A stretch of DNA of 14,476 bases, taken from positions 1 through 14,476 of the forward strand of contig JAEZHY010000036.1 in assembly GCA_023416335.1 (NCBI GenBank). The letters are read 5' to 3'. This stretch comes from Pseudomonadota bacterium. GTDB lineage: Bacteria; Desulfobacterota; Syntrophobacteria; Syntrophobacterales; Syntrophobacteraceae. The position numbers and the translations under genes were made by a program. Below the pieces are notes generated by a model. The model was not told the DNA's origin and searched no databases. It saw only the letters and a program-made list of their open reading frames with translations. Positions 1 to 5,260 of the stretch are shown in pieces; positions within the stretch are counted from its first letter, which is position 1, and each line of letters opens with the position of its first letter.

Positions 1-77
1 CCACCTTTTAGGTGGCCAATGGTTTACAACCGCTTTGAGCGGTCCACGGTTTTACAAGCCTCCGGCTTTGCCGGAGG
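1..77. repeat. Tandem REP-like hairpin modules
   Basis: Three perfect inverted repeats with three-base loops lie in a row: CCACCT-TTT-AGGTGG (1-15), ACCGCT-TTG-AGCGGT (29-43) and CCTCCGGC-TTT-GCCGGAGG (59-77). The linkers between them are related (CCAATGGTTTACAA at 16-29, CCACGGTTTTACAAG at 44-58), so the block is a repeated linker-plus-hairpin unit of about 29 bp whose stem sequence changes. This is the look of REP/BIME-type palindromes, some of which are mobilised by IS200-like Y1 transposases. No transposase is in the window, and the array may continue to the left. Confidence 0.7.
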
Positions 78-79
78 TA

Positions 80-292
80 CATGACTTCAAGGCCCCGATG
101 CCGATGGTTCAGAAGTTCCTCAGGCACGAACACCTGACCACCACGAATCTATACATCGGGAACATCCACAGCGACCTTGCTACTGTAATGGAACAGATGA
201 GTTCTGGGTATGACCTCGGAACATACCCCGAAATCGAAAGTCCCCCCAAAACTCCCCCCAAACGAAACAAGAGGCTAGCCCTTACGAGCTAA
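80..292 (+). pseudogene. Tyrosine recombinase (phage integrase), C-terminal remnant
   Basis: About 70 codons resemble the end of a tyrosine recombinase catalytic domain. The stretch VQKFLRHEHLTTTNLYIG has the family pattern hydrophobic-x-LxH-x6-8-T-x2-Y. The histidine at 125-127 fits the conserved LGH box and the tyrosine at 152-154 fits the nucleophile. The stop is TAA at 290-292. The Arg-Lys-HxxR part of the active site and the whole N-terminal DNA-binding part are missing. The frame runs upstream into palindromic repeat DNA, with a formal TTG start at 35 that is not a credible native start. In an intact element the enzyme would insert and excise a prophage or island. The 3' end lies 18 bp from the 3' end of tRNA-Glu, a classic integrase/attachment-site layout. 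It is almost certainly inactive. An alternative is that the enzyme continues beyond the left edge and is interrupted by the repeats rather than deleted. Confidence 0.75.
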
Positions 293-298
293 CCTCTT
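269..298 (-). terminator. Hairpin terminator of tRNA-Glu
   Basis: The arms 269-279 and 288-298 form an 11-bp stem with an 8-nt loop. In minus-strand RNA all pairs form (one G-U wobble) and the stem is followed by GUUUCGUUU. In plus-strand RNA the same position is a C-A mismatch and the tail is not U-rich. The hairpin therefore fits better as the terminator of the tRNA gene than of the integrase remnant whose stop codon it contains. Confidence 0.5.
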
Positions 299-309
299 GA
301 TTTACTTAG

Positions 310-384
310 CGTCCCCAGCCGGATTTGAACCGGCGTCGCCGGCGTGAAAGGCCGGTGTCCTGGACCGGACTAGACGATGGGGAC
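310..384 (-). tRNA. tRNA-Glu (anticodon UUC)
   Basis: Read on the minus strand, a full cloverleaf is present. It has a 7-bp acceptor stem GTCCCCA/TGGGGAC, a D arm containing GTCTAG...CAGGAC, and an anticodon stem CCGGC/GCCGG around the loop CTTTCAC. The anticodon TTC is at 348-346. The T arm is GCCGG-TTCAAAT-CCGGC and the discriminator base is G at 310. The 3' CCA is not encoded. The sequence closely follows bacterial tRNA-Glu. It decodes GAA and GAG, and in most bacteria glutamyl-tRNA-Glu is also the precursor for tetrapyrrole synthesis. Its 3' end faces the integrase remnant, so it is the probable attachment site. Confidence 0.97.
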
Positions 385-771
385 CTAAAAACGACTTGAG
401 CTTATTACCGGAAAGGCACCACTCATGTCAACCGGATTTATCAAAAAAATGCGCTCCGATCCGGCGCTAAAGGATTACTTCTAGCACTGGAGAGGGTAGA
501 TGTCAAGAGGACATGGAACTTCGATTCGGCAATAACTCTCAAAAGAAAAATGGACCAAAGAAAACAAATAATAACTATTGTGGTTTAGGACGTAGCTGTT
601 CAATATATTACGGTATTTTGGAGCTGATCAATCTCAGGGGACCTGAGTTCCCGATTGTCCCACCTCTTCGTCCGTTGACAAGGTTGCGGGCGGTTTTTAA
701 GTTGTGGCTATGAAATCGATGGCCTACATAGTAGAGGAGATTAAATATAAAAGAGTTGTAAGGAGCAAACG
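385..771. other. Intergenic region between tRNA-Glu and the 772 gene
   Basis: Apart from the tRNA promoter nothing here can be called with confidence. A TTGACA sequence at 675-680 on the plus strand could be a -35 box for the gene at 772, but the matching -10 (about 698-703) is poor. A second -10-like TATAAA at 746-751 lies too close to the ribosome binding site to be convincing. A 66-codon frame at 513-713 and a 19-codon frame at 425-484 show no recognisable protein. Confidence 0.5.
402..431 (-). promoter_or_regulatory. Sigma-70 type promoter of tRNA-Glu
   Basis: On the minus strand a perfect -35 box TTGACA lies at 431-426. It is followed after 16-18 bases by a weaker -10 region (GGTAAT at 409-404 or TAATAA at 407-402). 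Transcription would start roughly 8-12 bases before the tRNA 5' end at 384, as expected for a single tRNA gene. Confidence 0.6.
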
Positions 772-1077
772 ATGAATAAGAAGCTGTTTAGCTTATCAGT
801 TTTTGCTATAGCCCTTGCGCTGGTTTTCTCGCTTGGAAACTTCGGCATTGCGAATGCTCAGCAGGAACGCGGCGATACCTTCTTTTCCAATATGCATCCG
901 CAAAATGTCGATCGCGATTTGGGCTCTTTTCACAAAAATGATGTTAACCAGTTCGGTGATGACCGTGCCTACAGCTCGGCCAGCGGCACCGACAGGGACG
1001 CTGATTTCAGGGCGTACAATTTTGTCCCCAATACCTATGGGTTGCAGGGAGACTACTGGTACGACAGCCAGCACTAA
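772..1077 (+). CDS. Small Sec-exported hypothetical protein (101 aa)
   Basis: The start is fixed by a good ribosome binding site AAGGAG at 760-765. Residues 1-29 are a clear signal peptide: NKK basic end, hydrophobic core, and cleavage after ANA at 29. The mature 72 residues are highly polar, rich in Asp, Asn and Ser (DRDLGSF, GDDRAYSS, GTDRDADFRAY), and end in an aromatic tail NTYGLQGDYWYDSQH. There is no cysteine, membrane segment or known domain. The protein should therefore be soluble and acidic in the periplasm or outside the cell. I do not recognise the family. It is a lone transcription unit, with a strong hairpin 33 nt after the stop. The signal peptide and ribosome binding site make a real gene likely; the function is unknown. 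Confidence 0.8.
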   Translation: MNKKLFSLSVFAIALALVFSLGNFGIANAQQERGDTFFSNMHPQNVDRDLGSFHKNDVNQFGDDRAYSSASGTDRDADFRAYNFVPNTYGLQGDYWYDSQH

Positions 1078-1109
1078 GTTTAAAGCGCTTTAAATTCGGA
1101 AGATTGGCT

Positions 1110-1147
1110 CAGAACCCCCCGGCATTCTTGCCGGGGGGGGGGTTCTG
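1110..1147 (+). terminator. GC-rich hairpin after the 772 gene
   Basis: Left arm CAGAA-C6-GGC (1110-1123), loop ATTCTT, right arm GCC-G10-TTCTG (1130-1147). The outer five and inner three pairs match exactly, but six C face ten G, so four G must bulge. There is no U tract on either strand, so it may act as a 3' mRNA stabiliser rather than a classical intrinsic terminator. The G10 run is prone to slippage and could also be a length error. Confidence 0.45.
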
Positions 1148-1231
1148 AACACATACCCTTCTATTCCCAACTTTCTTTAAACAGTTCTTCTCAAAATCCT
1201 TTGAGTCGCCCCCGTGTCGTTCTTGGCCAGC

Positions 1232-1740
1232 AGTATCGATTTCACTTCTGTAGTCGCCGCCTGACTCAGTTCCGTCCCCCCCCGTCCTTCGGGCCGGGCA
1301 GTAAAAGGACGCTGCCTGGGCCACCCCCTCAGTTCCTACGCCGGCACGGTTATATGCGTCAACTTAAGCGAGCCGAGTCGCTTTTTGCGCTGAAAGCGCT
1401 AACTAATTTCAGCCCGGGGTCAGCGGAGCGCCACCCCGGGAATTGGGCGAACAACAATAATTTCCTTTACCCTGAAAAGGGTTACATAGAAATCGTCAAC
1501 CCGAAGGAAAATCCTGTCTTTGAGACATCTTATTTGACCCCTTCAGGGTGAAGCCCAATTGGGATGTTTCCGAAATACCCAGGGTGATTACCCTGGGCTC
1601 CAATTATTCAGCGCCTTCAGCGCAAAGCGGGCTGCCACTCTTAAGTTTACGGCGATGCGCCGGCATGATCGGGAAACCGTGCCTCAAACTTAACGGTGGC
1701 TTTCCATTCAGGGCGAATCGCATCCACGCTTCAAACCGCG
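1232..1740 (+). repeat. Structured direct repeat, copy 1 (intact)
   Basis: This ~509-bp unit recurs at 1843-2346 with an offset of about 613 bp. The core from about 1386 to 1680 is nearly identical in both. Local palindromes appear in order: GCGCT-GAA-AGCGC (1387-1399), CCCGGGGT/ACCCCGGG with a 12-nt loop (1413-1440), ACCCT-GAAA-AGGGT (1469-1482), and CCCAGGGT-GATT-ACCCTGGG (1578-1597). A closed three-way junction follows (1634-1700). GAAA loops and a junction suggest a folded RNA or a hairpin-rich mobile element. I cannot assign it to a named family. Strand is given as + because the GAAA loops read on that strand. Confidence 0.75.
1634..1700 (+). other. Three-way junction within repeat copy 1
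   Basis: The closing stem is GCCAC (1634-1638) with GTGGC (1696-1700), a 2-nt mismatch, then TTAAGTTT (1641-1648) with AAACTTAA (1686-1693). It encloses two hairpins side by side. One is GGCG-ATG-CGCC (1651-1661). The other is GGCA...CGG-GAAA-CCG-TGCC (1662-1683), with a 4-nt bulge on its 5' side. Copy 2 keeps both inner hairpins (2265-2275, 2276-2297) and the 5' arm but has lost the 3' closing arm. Confidence 0.6.
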
Positions 1741-1842
1741 GCTGGCGGGCTTATGAAACTTCAACAAAAGCGAACGGCGAGTGGTTGGCGACCTGGGCAA
1801 CGTCTTTCTTTGTTGCCCTTGCCGGAGGCAAGAGGGCGAGAC

Positions 1843-2346
1843 CGGTATCGATTTTACTCCTGCAATCGTTCGCCGGACTCAGTTCCGTCCCTCCCGTCCT
1901 TCGGACCCGGGCAGCAAAAAGATGCTGCCAGGGCTACCCCCTCAGTTCCCACGCCGGCACGGCCATATGCGTCAACTTAAGCGAACCGAGCTGTTTCTTG
2001 CGCTGAAAGCGCTGAGTAATTTCAGCCCGGGGTCAGCGGAGCGCCACCCCGGGAATTGGGCGAACAACAATAATTTCCTTTACCCTGAAAAGGGTTACAT
2101 AGAAATCGTCAACCCGAAGGAAAGGTCCTGTCTTGAGACATCTTATCTGACCCCTTCAGGGTGAAGCCCAATTTGGATGTTTCCGACATACCCAGGGTGA
2201 TTACCCTGGGCTCCTATTATTCAGCGCCTTCAGCGCAAAGCGGGCTGCCACTCTTAAGTTTTACGGCGATGCGCCGGCATGGTCGGGAAACCGTGCCTCA
2301 ACTGCTTTCCATTCAGGAGCGAAGTTACACCCTCCCTCAAACCGCG
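1843..2346 (+). repeat. Structured direct repeat, copy 2 (partly decayed)
   Basis: Same order of palindromes as copy 1: CCCGGGGT arm at 2026, ACCCT-GAAA-AGGGT at 2082-2095, CCCAGGGT-GATT-ACCCTGGG at 2191-2210. Differences from copy 1 are scattered substitutions and small indels. The main one is a short deletion after 2299 that removes the 3' arm of the three-way junction. The right boundary (about 2346, shared CAAACCGCG) is approximate. Confidence 0.75.
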
Positions 2347-2481
2347 CCTCAACGCGGCCGACCCTGTGGATGCCGGCTCAAAGGTGCTCCCGAAATGACA
2401 ATAAGGACAACTGTCAACGAGCTAATGCCAATTTACCGTGGTTTAGAAGCGGGTATCTCTCGGGAAAAAGTTGACGGGGGC

Positions 2482-2517
2482 AAAAAAAGCCTGGTGGAAC
2501 ATGTCCACCAGGCTTTT
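2482..2517 (-). terminator. Intrinsic terminator of the Tyr/Gly-rich gene
   Basis: On the minus strand a perfect 10-bp stem GCCTGGTGGA/TCCACCAGGC (2513-2504 with 2498-2489) has a 5-nt loop. It is followed directly by a run of seven T (2488-2482). It sits about 30 nt after the stop codon at 2546, exactly where a rho-independent terminator belongs. Confidence 0.92.
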
Positions 2518-2545
2518 GAATTGCTGCAATTCACTCAGGCGTTAG

Positions 2546-2935
2546 TTAATAGTTGCTGCTCGAACTGCCCGGAGCAAACTGGCTCGGGGACTGCTGGCTG
2601 TATCCCTGGTTGTACCCCTGGTCATACTGCCGGCTGTACGGTGAAGACTGATACCCGTAGTTGCCGTATTCCCCGTAGTTTCCGGTGTTCGCCTGAGATC
2701 TCTGCCCGGCCTGACTGCCGTAACCGTAGTTGCCTGTGTTCTCGGGGAAACCGCGGTCCGGGTTCTGTTCGGGAAAACTCTTGGCGTTGCTCGGGGGATA
2801 ATAGGCCGGTGCATCGATGCCGCTTCCGCTCCCCGGCATTGACCAGGAAACCGCGTAGGCACTACCGGCAAGTGCCGTCACAAAAACAGATGCAATAAGA
2901 AGGGCCAAGAGCCCCAGAGTTTTTCTCAGTCTCAT
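2546..2935 (-). CDS. Secreted Tyr/Gly/Gln/Ser-rich low-complexity protein (129 aa)
   Basis: The ATG at 2935-2933 follows AAGGAG with 6-7 nt spacing. A longer in-frame start at 3004 lacks such a site and would put a charged extension before the signal peptide. Residues 1-28 are a signal peptide (RLRK basic end, long Leu/Ala core, cleavage after AYA). The mature part is low complexity. The linker GSGSGIDAPAYYPP is followed by imperfect repeats NTGNYGYGSQ and NTGNYGEYGNYGYQSS. After these come QYDQGYNQGYSQQSPSQF and a Ser-rich end. There is no cysteine, and tyrosine is very abundant, mostly as GY/NY/YG. The product is predicted to be disordered and exported. It has its own terminator, so it is monocistronic. 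No family is recognised. The composition resembles structural or matrix proteins and, superficially, [G/S]Y[G/S] condensate-forming proteins; any such role is inference. Confidence 0.85.
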   Translation of the reverse strand: MRLRKTLGLLALLIASVFVTALAGSAYAVSWSMPGSGSGIDAPAYYPPSNAKSFPEQNPDRGFPENTGNYGYGSQAGQRSQANTGNYGEYGNYGYQSSPYSRQYDQGYNQGYSQQSPSQFAPGSSSSNY

Positions 2936-3336
2936 TTTTGCTCCTTTCAAATCATATGGAACGTTCGCTTGAAGTTCTACACTTAAGATGCGCATGATAG
3001 GCAAGATTAGGTAGGGGCGAGAAAAATATCACGGAATCACCAGATGTCCGGAGACGGGTCTTTCTTATTTCGAGTGCATCCCGACAAGGGACTCTGCCCC
3101 GGTCTTTCAGAAGCAGGAGATAGGAGACTCCGTTCACCGCCATGGCGATTAAGGAAGCAAGCAGGTAAACAAACGCGATGCCGCGATGTCAGATCGTAAT
3201 TCCCAGAATGCCCCGAAGGAACCGACTATTATGCCGCGCAGTACGCCATGATGCAGCTAAAGATCGAAAAGTGGAAAGCGGCCCGCTCCACACAATTCTG
3301 CGACATGGGCCTTTTTATTCTTGAACTGAGTGCCGG
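2936..3336. other. Intergenic region with possible gene remnant
   Basis: This is the upstream region of the Tyr/Gly-rich gene. A -10-like TATGAT lies just before its ribosome binding site, but no -35 box fits. The right part holds a possible frameshifted small gene on the plus strand (3186-3340). I see no RNA gene or mobile element here. Confidence 0.4.
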
Positions 3337-3340
3337 CTAG
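3186..3340 (+). pseudogene. Possible frameshifted small gene (about 51 codons)
   Basis: One frame from ATG 3186 reads MSDRNSQNAPKEP and then ends soon. The next frame, open from 3200 to the TAG at 3338-3340, reads DYYAAQYAMMQLKIEKWKAA and continues with ARSTQFCDMGLFILELSAG. The second part looks like a genuine amphipathic helical protein end. The two would join if one base were missing near 3223-3226. A weak GGCCC/GGGCC stem followed by TTTTTATT (from 3283) could be its terminator. There is no clear ribosome binding site, the 3' end overlaps the lipoprotein gene by four bases, and I do not recognise a family. It could be chance. Confidence 0.25.
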
Positions 3341-3831
3341 TGTTTGACCGGGTATTGCCAAAAATGGGTAAAACCGCCTCCTCCGTCGTCCCCACCCCCT
3401 TCAACCGCTACACCCGAGTAGGTGAAAGCCATCGATGCCGCCCCGGCAGGGACGGAGAAACGAACGCGAAACGGGATTGGGCCTATTTGCCCACGGTCTG
3501 CCGTAATCCCCTTTGTTTCAAGGACTTTGCCGTTTTCGTCGGTGAGAATCGCGCTCAGGTGAAAGTCGCGGAGAAGTGAAAAGCCCATCAACATATGTGC
3601 CGCGAAACGAACGGTACCATTGAGTTCCAGATCGGCCCCGGTCCGGGTGCCGGCATAGTCTACCGTCAAGTCTTTGCCGCGCCAGGATCCGGATTGCTTG
3701 CCCTCGGAAATGGATACCCGATCTTCGGAGGAAACCGTCCCGTTCTGCGCGGAAAAAGGCATGGTCTGGCAACCGGCGAGAAAGAAGAAGGAACATACGA
3801 GCGTGATTGCTGCGAAGCATGGGATCTTCAT
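3337..3831 (-). CDS. Putative outer-membrane lipoprotein of unknown function (164 aa)
   Basis: The ATG at 3831-3829 follows AGGAGT. Residues 1-20 are a lipoprotein signal with lipobox LAGC at 18-21, so Cys21 would be acylated after signal peptidase II cleavage. Residue +2 is Gln, not Asp, which favours Lol-dependent export to the outer membrane. The mature part begins with about 25 polar residues, then alternates short hydrophobic strands (DLTVDYAG, FHLSAILTDENGKVLETKGI, FRVRFSVPAGAASMAFTYSGVA). This suggests a small beta-sandwich. A Gly/Asp-rich loop GGGDDGGGG precedes the aromatic C-terminus FTHFWQYPV. The gene lies 34 bp after the coiled-coil gene in the same direction, so the two are probably cotranscribed. 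No known domain is recognised. That it is a lipoprotein is well supported; its role is unknown. Confidence 0.88.
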   Translation of the reverse strand: MKIPCFAAITLVCSFFFLAGCQTMPFSAQNGTVSSEDRVSISEGKQSGSWRGKDLTVDYAGTRTGADLELNGTVRFAAHMLMGFSLLRDFHLSAILTDENGKVLETKGITADRGQIGPIPFRVRFSVPAGAASMAFTYSGVAVEGGGDDGGGGFTHFWQYPVKH

Positions 3832-3865
3832 TGTTGGACTCCTGTTCGAGGTCCGATTTCCACCT

Positions 3866-4351
3866 TTATCCGAAACAATTCGCCACCAGATAAAGCACTT
3901 CCTCTTCGACGGCCTCCGGGGTCACTTCATCCAGGGAATAGGCGTTTCGTTGCCCTGCGCAACCCCCGTGGCCGGGCATCATCGTGCTGACGTAGGTCCA
4001 GATCTCTTTTTGGACGCTGTTGGCTATGAAGGAAATGAAAGGGCGCTCCCCCGGCTGGGCCCGCTGCCCATCAGGAAATATCTCCAGTTGGATCCGCGCA
4101 CTCATTATATTGCCGTGCGAATCGAAAGCCTCGCGCCTGTGAGTCACCTCATAGCCTTGGCCCTGAGATTTGAGCGATTCGCCGATTTCCTTGAAAATCG
4201 GCCTGATAATCTCTTTGATCTTTTTTTCGAAACCCTGCAGGAAGATTTCTCTTTCCGATCTCAATTTCTCCTGCACTTTCAGAATCTCAGCCTGCTTCGC
4301 ACGGTATTTGTCGAAGATGCCCTGCAGCTTGTCTTGTGTTTCGCTTTTCAT
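3866..4351 (-). CDS. Conserved-type hypothetical protein with N-terminal coiled coil (161 aa)
   Basis: The start ATG 4351-4349 follows GAAGGAA. There is no signal peptide or membrane segment, so it should be cytoplasmic. Residues 1 to about 65 are a charged helix (KYRAKQAEILKVQEKLRSER...FLQGFEKKIKEIIRPIFKEI), very likely a coiled coil. Residues 65-161 form a compact alpha/beta part with GYEVTHRREAFDSHGNIMSA, IQLEIFPDG, RPFISFIAN, KEIWTYVSTMMPGHGGCAG and a helical end LDEVTPEAVEEEVLYLV. The order 'hydrophobic-SF-x5-KxxW-x4-TMMPG-GG-AG' is one I associate from memory with a small family of uncharacterised bacterial proteins, but I cannot name it. It is the first gene of a likely two-gene unit with the lipoprotein and is divergent from the gene at 4534. 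Confidence 0.85.
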   Translation of the reverse strand: MKSETQDKLQGIFDKYRAKQAEILKVQEKLRSEREIFLQGFEKKIKEIIRPIFKEIGESLKSQGQGYEVTHRREAFDSHGNIMSARIQLEIFPDGQRAQPGERPFISFIANSVQKEIWTYVSTMMPGHGGCAGQRNAYSLDEVTPEAVEEEVLYLVANCFG

Positions 4352-4493
4352 CGCATTCCTTCCGTTCCAGGATCACCAACGCCCACCAGTCTAGCCTCGA
4401 CCGAAGCATACTGTTGCCCTGTTCTTTTATACGCCTGCGGGCGGGCAAAATACACTCCTTTACCACTACCTGAACTTTCATGCCGATGCTCAT

Positions 4494-4508
4494 CTTCCAC
4501 CCTGGAAG
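4494..4508 (+). promoter_or_regulatory. Small hairpin in the leader of the 4534 gene
   Basis: CTTCCA-CCC-TGGAAG is a perfect 6-bp stem with a 3-nt loop. It ends 13 nt before the AAGGAG ribosome binding site (4522-4527). It could tune translation or be a binding dyad; no promoter boxes in the divergent 4352-4533 region are good enough to call. Confidence 0.3.
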
Positions 4509-4533
4509 TTCGGGAAGCAAAAAGGAGCGGAAG

Positions 4534-4824
4534 ATGAAAAAAATGAAATTATGCGGCCTTCTGGCAATGTTGGTCGCCAGTTTATTAACCGGTTCTCAGG
4601 CATTTGCATTGTACGATCCTGAAGGAATTACGAAGGGATCAAGTGTACCTACCATGACGAACACGATGCCGGGAACTGTCTCCCCGATGGATCCGGGCGA
4701 TTCGGACACGCAGGACATGGGGATGGAGAGTGGAACGCCGGCCGTAAGCTCACCCCAGGTGGAGATCACTCCAAACGGCGACAGGTGGAGCCCCTATCCG
4801 CCTGGCTTCAGCCCCGAACACTAA
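4534..4824 (+). CDS. Small Sec-exported Met/Pro/Asp-rich protein (96 aa)
   Basis: ATG 4534 is chosen because AAGGAG (4522-4527) lies 6 nt upstream and the signal peptide starts there. The in-frame ATG at 4480 has neither. Residues 1-25 are a signal peptide (MKKMK, hydrophobic core, cleavage after AFA). The mature 71 residues are polar, without Cys or His until the last residue. They carry clustered methionines in TMTNTMPGTVSPMDPGDSD and TQDMGMESG, then ITPNGDRWSPYPPGFSPEH. Spaced Met clusters in a periplasmic peptide can bind Cu(I), as in several copper-handling proteins, but this is only an analogy. The gene is a single unit with an intrinsic terminator at 4986-5022. No family is recognised. 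Confidence 0.83.
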   Translation: MKKMKLCGLLAMLVASLLTGSQAFALYDPEGITKGSSVPTMTNTMPGTVSPMDPGDSDTQDMGMESGTPAVSSPQVEITPNGDRWSPYPPGFSPEH

Positions 4825-4985
4825 AGGGTACGGTCCAAAATCGAGGGAGGGCGTTTCCTTCGGGAACTCAAACAAGTGTGACCCCAGGACCTGGAACGAT
4901 ATCCAAAGGGGAGAGCCCTGCCCAACGAGTTCGGACACCCGATTTATTTCTCTGAACGCATGAGCTTTCCGGCTTCAAGAGAAAG

Positions 4986-5022
4986 ATCCGGCCGGTGACT
5001 TTGTCGCCGGCCGGATTATTTT
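4986..5022 (+). terminator. Intrinsic terminator downstream of the 4534 gene
   Basis: The 14-bp stem ATCCGGCCGGTGAC/GTCGCCGGCCGGAT (4986-4999 with 5003-5016) has one G-U pair in plus-strand RNA and a UUU loop. It is followed by TATTTT. It lies 160 nt after the stop codon, giving a long 3' untranslated region. Confidence 0.75.
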
Positions 5023-5079
5023 GAGGCAGGGGAAAGTCTCGAAATACCTGGGGCAGCACAGCCGCAACCAATACAAAAA

Positions 5080-5260
5080 CAAAACCCTTAACCACGAAAT
5101 ACACGAAAATAACGAAAGAAAACAATAGGATAAGGTCGGATGGGTGGAGCGGAGAGACTGTATCGTGTTGTCGATGAAAACATCCCAACCCCAGTCAGTT
5201 ACGACACAGCCTCGGAGCGCAACTCATCGCTTTGGAGTGAGCAGGGGGGTACGAAATTCA
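5080..5260. repeat. Degenerate ACGAA repeat tract
   Basis: Around 5090-5120 the plus strand has ACCACGAAATACACGAAAATAAC-type spacing of ACGAA every 9-10 bases. A shorter match, TACGAAATTCACGAAAC, occurs near 5250. This kind of degenerate CACGAA tract is, from memory, common in intergenic DNA of many environmental bacteria. No gene of such an element is present here. Confidence 0.4.

Larger units (their letters stand above)
1078..2481. other. 1.4-kb stretch without a credible gene, filled by a duplicated element
   Basis: After the hairpin at 1110-1147 the DNA to 1231 shows nothing. Two copies of a roughly 500-bp repeat follow (1232-1740, 1843-2346) with a spacer at 1741-1842. The spacer contains one hairpin, GCCCTTGCC-GGA-GGCAAGAGGGC at 1815-1837. 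From 2347 to 2481 I see no feature. Overlapping frames of 94-245 codons cover this stretch, but they change frame freely between the two copies and have no ribosome binding sites or recognisable domains. Confidence 0.6.

Noticed and set aside
425..484. 19-codon frame on the plus strand ending KMRSDPALKDYF
   Set aside because: It looks protein-like but overlaps the -35 box of the tRNA promoter, has no fitting ribosome binding site, and is too short to support.
513..713. 66-codon frame on the plus strand
   Set aside because: No domain, odd composition, and only a weak AGAGG three bases before the ATG.
1651..1683. Group II intron domain V
   Set aside because: There is a GAAA-capped hairpin, but the AGC triad, the two-base bulge and the 34-nt length of domain V are missing, and no reverse transcriptase is nearby.
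1201..2898. Overlapping plus-strand frames through the repeat region, including one of 245 codons
   Set aside because: They lie in hairpin-rich repeats, switch frames, and the longest runs antisense through the Tyr/Gly-rich gene, which has its own signal peptide, ribosome binding site and terminator.
2952..3143. 63-codon minus-strand frame
   Set aside because: No signal, no domain and no ribosome binding site; it runs into the leader of the Tyr/Gly-rich gene.
3674..4537. 287-codon plus-strand frame
   Set aside because: It is antisense to the coiled-coil and lipoprotein genes, both of which have good starts and coherent protein features.
4868..5188. Minus-strand frame with a hydrophobic FVIFVYFVV segment
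   Set aside because: The hydrophobic stretch is the reverse reading of the degenerate ACGAA repeat, a common source of false membrane proteins.
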